Positions 17,670 to 25,878 of a stretch of DNA of 53,678 nt are shown one piece after another (position 1 is the stretch's first letter; the number at the start of each line of letters is the position of its first letter). The position numbers and the translations under genes were made by a program. Below the pieces are notes generated by a model. The model made no database searches and was not told where the DNA came from. It worked only from the letters and a program-made list of their open reading frames with translations. This DNA is from Butyrivibrio sp. (GTDB taxonomy: Bacteria; Bacillota; Clostridia; Lachnospirales; Lachnospiraceae), in contig JAFUYO010000032.1 of the NCBI GenBank assembly GCA_017470505.1, positions 1 through 53,678 on the forward strand. Reading direction: 5' to 3'.

Positions 17670-17903
17670 GTTTTTCACTATATGAAGAATTTTTTTATTT
17701 TTGACCCTTTTGCCTGCAAATGGAGGGTGATTTTATTCATCGTTTTCACTATTCGAAGCTTATTTTTATTTTTGACCCCTGAAAAGAGATTTTCGGGGTC
17801 AAATTTTTTTTTGAAAAGCGATATAGTGAAAAATGAACATAAAAACAGGCCCCAAATAGGTGGAAAAGGGTCAAAAAAATAAAAATATCTGATATAGTGA
17901 AAT
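17670..17903. repeat. Nested 234-bp palindrome between larE and apbE
   Basis: Four versions of one roughly 40-base unit (TTTCACTATAT ... TTTTTGACCC) are arranged as two forward (17672-17711, 17743-17785) and two reversed (17790-17833, 17864-17902) copies. The inner pair forms a hairpin closed by CCCCTGAAAA / TTTTCGGGG; the outer pair encloses it. The region is very AT-rich. Short frames crossing it follow from the repeats and do not look like genes. Confidence 0.75.
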
Positions 17904-17997
17904 TTATCATATATTAGTGTGCTATAGTCTGCTGTTGGGACCTGCTTCAAACAGCAAAAAAGAGATGAACATCGTTGTGGAACGCGGAGGATATGTA

Positions 17998-19326
17998 TTG
18001 AGAAGAGAAATGGCCGGGAGAATGTGGTACTGTGCGTTGAAAAGAAAAGTGGCCGGGAGAATGTGGTACTGTGCGTTGAAAAGAAAAGTGGCCGGGGGAA
18101 TGCGGTACTGTGCGTTGAAAAGAAAAGTGACTGCGGGTATATGTATGACACTTTTGATGGGCTTGGTGCTTATGGGATGTGCGGCGCAGGACAAAAAGAT
18201 GTACACGTCGGGCATCTTTGCCATGGACACGATCATGGAGCTGCAGGTAGCGGGGCATGAAGAGACACTTTCGGGAGCCGAAGAAATCATAAGACATCTG
18301 GAAAAAGAACTCTCGGTTACGGATGAAAACAGTGAAATCAGCAGACTAAATATAAACGGCAGCGCAGAGCTGACACCCGATGTGGCCGGGATAATGGAGG
18401 GCGCGCTGAAGGTCTGCAGAGAGACTGACGGGGCGCTTGACATATCAATCTATCCGGTCCTGAAGGCCTGGGGCTTTACGACGGGAGAGTACAGGGTACC
18501 ATACTCTGCCGAACTTGAAGAACTGTTAAAAAAAGTTGATTATAGGAATGTTGCGATGTCGGACGCCGAAAGCGCGGGAGGGACAGATGCCGGAGAGGGA
18601 AACGCTGAAGGCAAAGAGGCAGGAGATAATAGCGAGGAAAAGAACGTCAGATATGGAGAGAACATAACAGGAACAGGGCAAAACGCTGCAGGAGATAGCA
18701 GTAAAAAGAGTCTGGAAGGATCAGAAGACAGCGTAACCACTGAAACATCTGTCTCTGCAGAGATACTCCCGGGGATGGAGGTTGACCTTGGAAGCGTCGC
18801 CAAAGGCTATGCCGGAAAAGCGGTTGCGGAATATATGAAGGAGAGAGGGGTGACATCAGCCCTGATAAACTTAGGCGGAAATGTCCAGTGCGTCGGGCGA
18901 AAGCCAAACGGAGAGAGGTGGAAGGTCGCAATAAAGAGTCCTTTTGAGGAGAGCAAGTCGGGATTGTTCGGAGTCCTTTTGGCAGAAGATACAGCCATAA
19001 TCACGTCCGGCGGTTATGAGAGGTACTTTGAGGAAAATGGTGAAGTTTACTGGCATATCCTGGATCCATCGACCGGAGAGCCGGCTAAGAACGGACTTGC
19101 ATCCGTAACTGTTGTCGGAAGTGACGGGCTTAGGTGCGACGGGCTGTCAACGGCGCTCTTTGTGATGGGGCTTGATAGAGCGATAAAGTTCTACCGCGTC
19201 AGCGATGGCTTTGACGCAATATTTATCACAGAGGGTGGCGAAGTTTATATCACGGAAGGGCTTGCCGGTGACTTTGAGCTTTCATCCGAGTACTACAACG
19301 CACCTGTGCATATTTTGTCAAAATGA
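17998..19326 (+). CDS. apbE: FAD:protein FMN transferase (ApbE family lipoprotein)
   Basis: A 442-residue protein if started at TTG 17998, which has a perfect GGAGG site 7 bases away. ApbE attaches FMN to Thr of exported flavoproteins (for example Rnf and Nqr subunits). Core motifs are FAMDTIMELQ, VDLGSVAKGYAGKAV, LINLGGNVQCVG, TSGGYERYF, HILDPSTGEPA and DGLSTALFVMG. Two oddities: residues about 3-41 are three in-frame copies of a 13-residue unit (RKVAGRMWYCALK) before the lipoprotein signal (GLVLMGC), and an acidic insert of about 70 residues sits just before the VDLGSVAKG motif. The true start could lie inside the repeats. Confidence 0.9.
   Translation: MRREMAGRMWYCALKRKVAGRMWYCALKRKVAGGMRYCALKRKVTAGICMTLLMGLVLMGCAAQDKKMYTSGIFAMDTIMELQVAGHEETLSGAEEIIRHLEKELSVTDENSEISRLNINGSAELTPDVAGIMEGALKVCRETDGALDISIYPVLKAWGFTTGEYRVPYSAELEELLKKVDYRNVAMSDAESAGGTDAGEGNAEGKEAGDNSEEKNVRYGENITGTGQNAAGDSSKKSLEGSEDSVTTETSVSAEILPGMEVDLGSVAKGYAGKAVAEYMKERGVTSALINLGGNVQCVGRKPNGERWKVAIKSPFEESKSGLFGVLLAEDTAIITSGGYERYFEENGEVYWHILDPSTGEPAKNGLASVTVVGSDGLRCDGLSTALFVMGLDRAIKFYRVSDGFDAIFITEGGEVYITEGLAGDFELSSEYYNAPVHILSK
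18004..18120 (+). repeat. Three tandem 39-bp repeats inside the apbE N-terminus
   Basis: Units at 18004-18042, 18043-18081 and 18082-18120, nearly identical, keep the reading frame (13 codons each). Each holds an ATG just after GGGAGA or GGGGGA, so each could be a secondary start. Confidence 0.9.
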
Positions 19327-19335
19327 GTTATGGCA

Positions 19336-20244
19336 TCATTTGTTTTTACCGGGAATCTGTGCGAGGATTACACCCGCAAAGATGAGCATGCATCCTGCAG
19401 CTTCCCTTCCGGTCATTGTCTGACCAAGGATGAGCCATCCAAACAAAGTGGAGAATACCGATTCAAGACTCATGATAAGGGATGCCAGTGCGGGACTTAG
19501 ATTGCGCTGACCAACGGCCTGCAAAGTGTAGCCGATTGCTGAAGAAAAGATCCCTGTGTACAGGATGGCTATCCAGGAATTGATCGATAATAGGGAAGCC
19601 CTCCAGGTGGCCGGGTCAGGGGCAAGCTCAAAGATAACAGCCGCAAACAGGGAAATAATGCCGCTTACCATGAACTGAACACAGGCAAGTGAGACGGGAT
19701 TCATTTTGGGAGCGTAGTGGTCAACGCATAGGATTTGCACTGAAAACATAAGTGCACATAAAAGCAGCATGATATCGGCGCTCGACATTTTAAGTCCTGC
19801 ATCAGCGGATGCGAAACATAGCAGGTACAGCCCTGCAATAGCCATGACAATAGCAGGCCATACAAATATTGAACATTTTTTCCCAATCAGAAGACCCAGG
19901 ATTGGCACGAGGACAATATAGCAGGCAGTGAGAAAGCCGGCTTCACCTGCAGAAGCTCCAAGGGCTATGCCAGCCTGTTGGAAAGTGGATGCCAGAAAAA
20001 GTGCAACACCGCAGATGATACCACCGAGCAGCTTTTTGGGCGGGATATGCCCCGGCATTATATTGTGTCCCTTTAAGAGAGGAAGCAGGCATAAACCACC
20101 TATGATAAATCTGATGCCGTTAAATGTAAGGGTGCCAACGGTGTTGCTTGCCAGTGATTGCGCGACAAATGCAGCTCCCCAGACGACGGACGCAAGAAGA
20201 AGCAGTAATGAACTTTTGATCTGAGAATGTGCTGTCTTTTCCAT
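19336..20244 (-). CDS. EamA/DMT family permease
   Basis: A 302-residue membrane protein with ten likely membrane helices in two EamA halves (SLLLLLASVVWGAAFVAQSL at the start; PALASLIMSLESVFSTLFGW in the second half). The family exports or imports small metabolites; the substrate cannot be read from sequence. ATG 20244 gives the usual family N-terminus; an in-frame ATG at 20298 lies inside a hairpin arm and is unlikely. No clear ribosome binding site is seen. It is convergent with apbE, with only 9 bases between the two stops. Confidence 0.87.
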   Translation of the reverse strand: MEKTAHSQIKSSLLLLLASVVWGAAFVAQSLASNTVGTLTFNGIRFIIGGLCLLPLLKGHNIMPGHIPPKKLLGGIICGVALFLASTFQQAGIALGASAGEAGFLTACYIVLVPILGLLIGKKCSIFVWPAIVMAIAGLYLLCFASADAGLKMSSADIMLLLCALMFSVQILCVDHYAPKMNPVSLACVQFMVSGIISLFAAVIFELAPDPATWRASLLSINSWIAILYTGIFSSAIGYTLQAVGQRNLSPALASLIMSLESVFSTLFGWLILGQTMTGREAAGCMLIFAGVILAQIPGKNK

Positions 20245-20284
20245 AACGAAATCAATTATATCAGAAATCGCATATATGATACCA

Positions 20285-20450
20285 GTGCAAAAAGTCATTC
20301 ACCACTCATGCCCTCATGAAAGTGGTGAAATGACTTTATTGCACGCCCCGATATGAGCAATTAGTGGGTAGGGGCCCCGCGGTTTGCGAATATCGGGGAG
20401 GATTGTGGGAGTGCGAAGCACGGAACAATCCGTAGGTATCATTTTGCACT
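20285..20450. repeat. Compound hairpin/repeat region upstream of the EamA gene
   Basis: Three stems in a row: GTGCAAAAAGTCATTCACCACT with its near-perfect complement (20285-20344); CCCCGATAT / ATATCGGGG with GGGGCCCC inside (20346-20399); and GGATTGT...GTGCGAAGCAC...ACAATCC. The region is framed by GTGCAAAA (20285) and TTTTGCAC (20450), and another GTGCAAAATGATGC lies at about 20546. It resembles a dispersed intergenic repeat and could also act as a 5' leader for the EamA gene. No protein-coding sense is seen. Confidence 0.55.
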
Positions 20451-20609
20451 ATAATCATATATAGTAAGGTATGTTTTTGGATTAAGGCTTGAAAAAAGTA
20501 AGGGGAGAGATTACAATTCTTTTATAAATTGCAATAAATAAAATTGTGCAAAATGATGCAGAATTATAAGAAACTAAAAACCCACAGGTTTTTTAAGGAG
20601 GAGAGGATT

Positions 20610-21791
20610 ATGAAATACAGAAATAACAGAAAAGGGGAGCCTATATCCATCCTTGGGTACGGGTGCATGAGATTTACAACTTCAGGCCGGAATATCGACA
20701 TGGAGAAGGCTGAGAAGGAGCTGATGGAGGCCTACAACGCCGGCGTCAATTATTTTGACACGGCTTATGTGTATTCCGGGTCAGAGGCGGCTGTCGGCGA
20801 GATATTCGAAAAGAACGGGATACGCGACAAGGTCAACATCGCAACAAAGCTGCCGCAATATCTCATCGGCAGCAGGAATGCCCTGGACAAATATTTTAAC
20901 GAGGAGCTCTCAAGGCTGCGCACAGATTACATTGATTATTATCTGATGCACCACATGACAGCCATGAATCAGTGGGACAAACTAAAAAACCTCGGGATTG
21001 AGGAGTGGATCAAACAGAAGAAGGCATCAGGCCGGATCAGGAACATCGGCTTCTCATATCACGGAAACACCGAGGATTTCATTGGAATTCTGAACGCTTA
21101 CGACTGGGATTTCTGCCAGATCCAGTACAACTATGTGGACGAGCACTCTCAGGCGGGGCTTGAAGGCGTTAAGGCCGCTGCAGCAAAGGGGATTCCGATT
21201 GTTATAATGGAGCCTCTTCGCGGAGGGAAACTTGTGAATCTCCTTCCGGACAAGGCAAAAGAGCTTATAGCTTCGCAGCCAACAGGCTACACACCTGCGG
21301 AGTACGGTCTTCGCTGGCTCTGGAATCAGCCGGAGATTACCTGCGTGTTGTCTGGCATGAACTCGATCGAGATGGTCAGAGAGAACTGCAGGATAGCGTC
21401 GGATGCTGAGGCAGGGTGCTTTACTCACGATGATTTTAAGACCATCGATAAGGTAAAAGAAATCATCAGGGAGTCGGAGCTTGTAGGCTGCACGGGGTGC
21501 AGATACTGCATGCCATGTCCGAAGGGCGTGGATATCCCTGCGCTTTTTAGGAGCTATAACATGACCGCACTTGAGAGCAAAACTGCCGCAAGATTTGAGT
21601 ATGCGCAGACAGTAGGACTCAAAAAGGATCCGGCCTTTGCAAGCCAGTGCATACAGTGCGGCAAGTGCGAGCAGCACTGCCCTCAGAACATCTCCATCAG
21701 GGAAAAGATAAAGGAAGCAGACAGGGTTGTCCGTCCGCTTCCCTATAAAGTCGGTATTAACCTTGTGAGAAAATTCATGCTGAGGAAGTAG
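20610..21791 (+). CDS. Aldo/keto reductase with C-terminal 4Fe-4S domain (paralogue)
   Basis: A 393-residue protein with AAGGAGGAGAGG before ATG 20610. The barrel shows LGYGCMRF, FDTAYVYSGSE (catalytic Tyr) and YYLMHHM; the tail carries CTGCRYCMPCP and CIQCGKCEQHCPQ, two ferredoxin-like clusters. It is related to the protein at 3143-4264 but clearly divergent. Substrate unknown; electron transfer from ferredoxin to a carbonyl substrate is a reasonable guess. A single gene, followed by a repeat element and by a convergent lipoprotein gene. Confidence 0.9.
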   Translation: MKYRNNRKGEPISILGYGCMRFTTSGRNIDMEKAEKELMEAYNAGVNYFDTAYVYSGSEAAVGEIFEKNGIRDKVNIATKLPQYLIGSRNALDKYFNEELSRLRTDYIDYYLMHHMTAMNQWDKLKNLGIEEWIKQKKASGRIRNIGFSYHGNTEDFIGILNAYDWDFCQIQYNYVDEHSQAGLEGVKAAAAKGIPIVIMEPLRGGKLVNLLPDKAKELIASQPTGYTPAEYGLRWLWNQPEITCVLSGMNSIEMVRENCRIASDAEAGCFTHDDFKTIDKVKEIIRESELVGCTGCRYCMPCPKGVDIPALFRSYNMTALESKTAARFEYAQTVGLKKDPAFASQCIQCGKCEQHCPQNISIREKIKEADRVVRPLPYKVGINLVRKFMLRK

Positions 21792-21805
21792 CATTTCGGG
21801 CTACG

Positions 21806-21878
21806 GCGAGGCTTTCTGACTCAGCATTTGGAAAATCAGGCAAGGGAAATTGTAAATTTATTCTGTAACAGTTCCTAA
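21806..21878. repeat. Dispersed inverted-repeat element, copy 2 (right part)
   Basis: CGAGGCTTTCTGACTCAGCA followed by GAAAATCAGGCAAG and the end TTCTGTAACAGTTCCTAA match the right half of the full copy at 48634-48792 and the tail of copy 1. The left end is missing. Shortly after, ACGAATTAACTGAAC (about 21885) resembles the inner left arm of the same family. Confidence 0.65.
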
Positions 21879-21926
21879 CGGTCAACGAATTAACTGAACT
21901 GCAAAACGTGTTTTGAGATACGCACA

Positions 21927-23435
21927 TCAGTTGCTGCCGGTTGCGCCCTGCATCTGGCCGTTTGCGCCCTGGCGGGGACCAAAGCCGCCCTGCATCTGTC
22001 CGTTTCCTCCCATACGTCCTCCAGAGCCGCCGGGCACCTGGCCTGATGCAGCTTCGCTATTTTGACCGGATGCGTCAGTTCCGCCCTGCATCCGGGTGCC
22101 GCTCTGGGTGCCAAAGCCTCCGTTTCCGCTAAAGCCGCCCTTCATACCGCGGCCTCCCATGCCGCCGCCCATCATGGAGGCGGTTATCTCGGTTATCTCT
22201 TCGCCGTTTACTGTGACGGTACCGCCGTTTAATTCAGCTTCCCTGTCAAAGTCAAAGGCAGAGCTTGCCGTGATGTCTATGGTTCCGCCGTTTATGTAAA
22301 TGGAGCCGTTGGCGTCAAAAGCGTCGGTGTCGCCGCTTCCCATCTTTACCGTGATATTTCCGCCGTTTACTTCTATGACAACATCTACGGAAGTGCTCTT
22401 GGAGGCTGCGTTTATACCGTCATCCGATGCGGAGATATTAATTGTGCCATCGTTTATCTGGACATATGTCGCTTCAAGCCCCTCGGAAGCTGTTATGTCA
22501 ATTGCGCCTCCGTCAATTATCAGCATTGTAGTTGCCTGCATAGCGTCACTCTCAGCGTCTATGTCAAATTCGCCGCCTTTGATATAGATATACCCGACCG
22601 AGGTATCGTCCGAGTTCTCTGAGTGAAGACCATCTTTTCCGGCATCAATGGTGAAAGTACCGTCATATATCCTGATCGAGTCGTTTGCCTCTATCGCATC
22701 GGAAGCAGCGGTTATGTTGTAGGTGCCTCCTGTGATCTTGAGGTCGTCCTTGCAGGAAATGCCGTTTCCTGTGGAAGAGATATTGAGTGTCCCGACACCA
22801 TTACATACGAGGTCATCCCTGGAGAAGATCACGGCGTCCGTGTTTGTGGTACCGTCTGCGCTGAACGTGCCTGTAACCTTAAGTGTGTTTTCGGAATCCG
22901 TTGTTGTGACAAAGACCTTGTCTGCGCTCTTTACGTAGATGGCTGGAGCGTCAGCGTTTGATATCGTCACACCGTCAAGAACTATCTGCACCTTTTCTGA
23001 GTCATCGGCGTTTACGATTATGCTTGAGTTTGTAGCGCTTCCGCTGATGACATATACTCCCTCACTTGTTATTGTGATATCTTCGCCGCTTGTGAGCGTG
23101 AGGTAAGTTGCATCTGTCAGGTCCGCCTCCTGCTCTAAATCCCTCTCAGTGAAAAGAGATGACGTATCAATGAGAGTTGATGAACTTGCAGCCGAATTTC
23201 CTGACGAGAGGTTTTCCTCTGTGGTGCTGCTCTTTGTTGTTGCAACCTCTTCTGCATCCTGAGATGCGCCGGTCCCTTCAAGGATGTTCACATATTTCTC
23301 ACCATCCGCAAAAGAACTCTCTGAGACAGCTCCTATCGGATCTGAAATCGTGTTTTTTACATCTGATGCAGAGCATCCTGTCATGATCAGCATTGCAATA
23401 ACTATCCCTGTCAGTAAAGTCTTTTTTGTTCTCAT
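21927..23435 (-). CDS. Carbohydrate-binding domain-containing lipoprotein (beta-helix, Cthe_2159/DUF4353 type)
   Basis: A 502-residue exported protein. The signal peptide ends in LIMTGC (lipobox), then a Ser/Thr-rich linker to about residue 95. Residues about 95-420 are repeated parallel beta-helix coils with patterns such as DDLKITGGTYNITAASDAIE and INDGTINISASDDGIN, as in the Cthe_2159 polysaccharide-binding family, which binds pectin-like acidic sugars and calcium. The last 80 residues are Gly/Met/Gln-rich repeats (GGNGQMQGGFGPRQ), probably disordered. GAGGAAAC precedes the ATG. It is a single gene with its own promoter region, divergent from the spermidine-synthase-like gene. Confidence 0.82.
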   Translation of the reverse strand: MRTKKTLLTGIVIAMLIMTGCSASDVKNTISDPIGAVSESSFADGEKYVNILEGTGASQDAEEVATTKSSTTEENLSSGNSAASSSTLIDTSSLFTERDLEQEADLTDATYLTLTSGEDITITSEGVYVISGSATNSSIIVNADDSEKVQIVLDGVTISNADAPAIYVKSADKVFVTTTDSENTLKVTGTFSADGTTNTDAVIFSRDDLVCNGVGTLNISSTGNGISCKDDLKITGGTYNITAASDAIEANDSIRIYDGTFTIDAGKDGLHSENSDDTSVGYIYIKGGEFDIDAESDAMQATTMLIIDGGAIDITASEGLEATYVQINDGTINISASDDGINAASKSTSVDVVIEVNGGNITVKMGSGDTDAFDANGSIYINGGTIDITASSAFDFDREAELNGGTVTVNGEEITEITASMMGGGMGGRGMKGGFSGNGGFGTQSGTRMQGGTDASGQNSEAASGQVPGGSGGRMGGNGQMQGGFGPRQGANGQMQGATGSN

Positions 23436-23592
23436 TTATGTTTCCTCACTTTCATGTGTGTATTTATCTGTTTGAATGTATTATTACATTCCCACCTAAA
23501 AGATACTTAAAAGATTTCAACCTGTTGAAAAGAGAGTTATTACATTATAAAATTGCTTGTGACACAAAAATTTACATAAGGAGCAGAAGGCA

Positions 23593-25254
23593 TTGAATAA
23601 AAAGAAAATCCTTGAAAATAAAATGTTCCTGTACCTCACGGAGTTTTTTGCGGGAATGAGCGTGATGGCGGTGGAGCTGGGAGCGAGCAGGCTCCTTGCG
23701 CCGTACTTTTCATCGTCGCAGATCGTGTGGACCATCATAATAGGAACGATCATGATCGCCATGGCTCTTGGAAATATCTACGGAGGAAGGAAAGCAGACA
23801 GGGATCCGGACCCCGGAAAGCTCTACACGAGAGTTCTCATTGCAGCCATCTGGATAGCGGCAATACCTGTTGTCGGCAAGTACATAATCCTTGCTATCTC
23901 AGCTGTGCTGATATTTACGGTTAACAGTAACTTCCTTATAATTGCTGCCTTTGCGGCATGTATGGTGGTGTTTGTGTTTCCTCTTTTCCTTTTGGGAACC
24001 GTGACGCCCTCGCTTGCCAAGTACACCACCGACTCGCTTGATGACAACGGCAGGATCATTGGAACACTTGGGGCGTTTAATACCGTGGGCAGCATCATCG
24101 GTACCTTCGTTCCGACCTTTGTGACAATACCGGCGGTTGGAACATCCATAACCTTCCTGATCTTTGCAGGGATACTCCTGGTCCTTTCTATCGTATACTT
24201 TGTAAGCCCGGGGGATGGGAATACTTCTGCACAAAAGCCTTCAGACGGGGGCAAAAAAAAGATAATAGCAGGGATACTCATCTTTATTATCTGTACGGTC
24301 TTCGGGCACAGCACGAGCTTTGCTTTCTGGGAAAATAATCTGACGTACGAGGGAGAGTCAGTCTACAACTACCTCCAGGTAAAAGAGACTGACAGCACCG
24401 TGATACTCTCGACCAACGTTCTCTTTGGCGTCCAGTCAATGCTGGTAAAAAACGGAGCGCTTACCGGGATGTACTACGACTATGCAATGGCTGCGCCGTA
24501 TATGGCGGGGATAAAGGAAAAAGAGGCTTCGGGCGATGACCTTAAGCTCCTCATCCTCGGTATGGGCTCAGGCACCTACGCAACGCAGCTGTCGAGGTAC
24601 TTTGACAATATCAATATCGAGGGCGTCGAGATTGATGATAAGATAACGGACCTCGCACACAGATATTTTGAGCTGCCAGAGGAAACAAAGGTCACAACCT
24701 ACGACGGAAGGGCATATCTTGCCGCAATAGACGGGCAGTATGACGTTATCATGGTCGATGCATATCAGGACATCACCATCCCGTTCCAGATGTCTTCGAA
24801 AGAGTTTTTTACCATGGTAAAAGAGCACCTCTCTCCCGGTGGAGTCATGGTCGTCAACATGAATATGTACAACGAGGGAGCCGGAACAGAGGATGATGCC
24901 ACGATCAACACATATCTAGCAGACACGATAAGCTCTGTGTTTGAAAACGTGATAACAGTAAAGGTGCCGGGCGCCACCAACAGAGAGCTCTTTGCGACTG
25001 ACTCAGGTGAGTTTCTAAAGCGCCTTGATAAGAACACCGGGATGGAGGAAAATGATGCGCTGCGCGCCATGATGCAGCGCGTTCAGGACACATACACAGT
25101 CTACGAGAGTACCGGGCACATCATGACAGACGACAAGGCTCCGGTTGAGCTTTTGGGAATGAGGCAGATCGACTCAATCATAAAGAACGAGGTCGAGTTC
25201 TACAGGATGATCTACAACACGAAGGGAATAAAAGGACTTCTGGAGCTTTTGTGA
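23593..25254 (+). CDS. Membrane-anchored spermidine synthase-like protein
   Basis: A 553-residue protein starting at TTG 23593, with AAGGAG about 9 bases upstream; the next in-frame ATG, 10 codons on, has no site. Residues about 10-240 hold some seven to eight membrane helices (LFLLGTVTPSLAKYTT, GAFNTVGSIIGTF). Residues about 300-500 are a Rossmann aminopropyltransferase-like domain: LLILGMGSGTYATQ (SAM loop), NIEGVEIDD (acidic cofactor residue) and VDAYQDITIPFQMSSKEFF (catalytic Asp region). True polyamine synthesis is not certain, since membrane forms often lack tested activity. No speA, speD or other polyamine gene is adjacent. Confidence 0.83.
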   Translation: MNKKKILENKMFLYLTEFFAGMSVMAVELGASRLLAPYFSSSQIVWTIIIGTIMIAMALGNIYGGRKADRDPDPGKLYTRVLIAAIWIAAIPVVGKYIILAISAVLIFTVNSNFLIIAAFAACMVVFVFPLFLLGTVTPSLAKYTTDSLDDNGRIIGTLGAFNTVGSIIGTFVPTFVTIPAVGTSITFLIFAGILLVLSIVYFVSPGDGNTSAQKPSDGGKKKIIAGILIFIICTVFGHSTSFAFWENNLTYEGESVYNYLQVKETDSTVILSTNVLFGVQSMLVKNGALTGMYYDYAMAAPYMAGIKEKEASGDDLKLLILGMGSGTYATQLSRYFDNINIEGVEIDDKITDLAHRYFELPEETKVTTYDGRAYLAAIDGQYDVIMVDAYQDITIPFQMSSKEFFTMVKEHLSPGGVMVVNMNMYNEGAGTEDDATINTYLADTISSVFENVITVKVPGATNRELFATDSGEFLKRLDKNTGMEENDALRAMMQRVQDTYTVYESTGHIMTDDKAPVELLGMRQIDSIIKNEVEFYRMIYNTKGIKGLLELL

Positions 25255-25314
25255 GATACGCGTCCTAAGAAATCCACTGAAAGAGGTACCCCTTAGAACA
25301 AAGAAGGATTGTTT

Positions 25315-25761
25315 ATGGAAAAAACTGATAACAGGTTTGCGGGTGAAATGAAGGCGTGGCTTATGATACAGGTCATCGGGCAGACGAGTGTGAACTTTTT
25401 TAATAGGAAGAAACTCGCCGGGGAGATAGCGGAACACCTTCGCGTATTTGAAAAAAACCATGCCGGGATAGATAATACATCAGGCGGTAATGAAGATAAG
25501 CTTAAGGATTTTTCCGAGTACTTCATTGACTCGTGCCTTTCATCCAAGTCCTACAAGACCGCCGTCTTCGGCGCCATCCCGATGAGCGATGCGGGAGCGG
25601 CAGTAAGGCTCCTTCAGGATATCGATGAGGTGACGAGGATCATCCCTGAGCGCTTCGGACTGTCAGAAAACGCAAAGCCTCTGCGATATTCGCTCCTTGA
25701 TGCCTATAGAAGAAAGGTTGACGGAGCGGAAAAATTCATGGATGAACTCGGAGTCAGATGA
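25315..25761 (+). CDS. Conserved protein of unknown function
   Basis: A 148-residue, helix-rich soluble protein without signal or membrane segment. ATG 25315 is preferred, since GAAGGA lies 6 bases away; a TTG at 25309 is too close to that site. The middle holds YFIDSCLSSKSYKTAVFGAI and the C-terminal part IIPERFGLSENAKPLRYSL. It starts 60 bases after the spermidine-synthase-like gene and may be cotranscribed. Its last codons are echoed by a short frame just downstream (25764-25826). I do not recognise the family. Confidence 0.65.
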   Translation: MEKTDNRFAGEMKAWLMIQVIGQTSVNFFNRKKLAGEIAEHLRVFEKNHAGIDNTSGGNEDKLKDFSEYFIDSCLSSKSYKTAVFGAIPMSDAGAAVRLLQDIDEVTRIIPERFGLSENAKPLRYSLLDAYRRKVDGAEKFMDELGVR

Positions 25762-25826
25762 TAATGCGGGCATTGTCGAGAATTTTTGACGCAGCAGATG
25801 AATTCATAGATGAACAATTTGGTTAA
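25762..25826 (+). pseudogene. Repeat-element fragment reading as a duplicated gene tail
   Basis: 25762-25800 matches the inside of the dispersed element (GCGGGCATTGTCGAG ... TGACGCAGCA). From ATG 25764 it reads 20 codons ending DAADEFIDEQFG and a stop, similar to the end of the preceding gene (DGAEKFMDELGVR and a stop). At DNA level AATTCATGGATGAACT and AATTCATAGATGAACA differ at two of 16 bases. It may be a decayed second 3' end. No ribosome binding site is seen. Confidence 0.4.
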
Positions 25827-25878
25827 TTATGAATGAGTCAGTACACTAGCGCTATCACATACATAACAGGAGAAAACC

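Noticed and set aside
17678-18151. Minus-strand frame with repeated STHSTTFSRPLF peptide
   Set aside because: It is the complement of the apbE tandem repeats and the AT-rich palindrome. It lacks a ribosome site and has no family-like features.
22096-22961. Several plus-strand frames rich in Pro/Ser/Val
   Set aside because: They lie opposite the beta-helix lipoprotein gene and only mirror its repeated coils.
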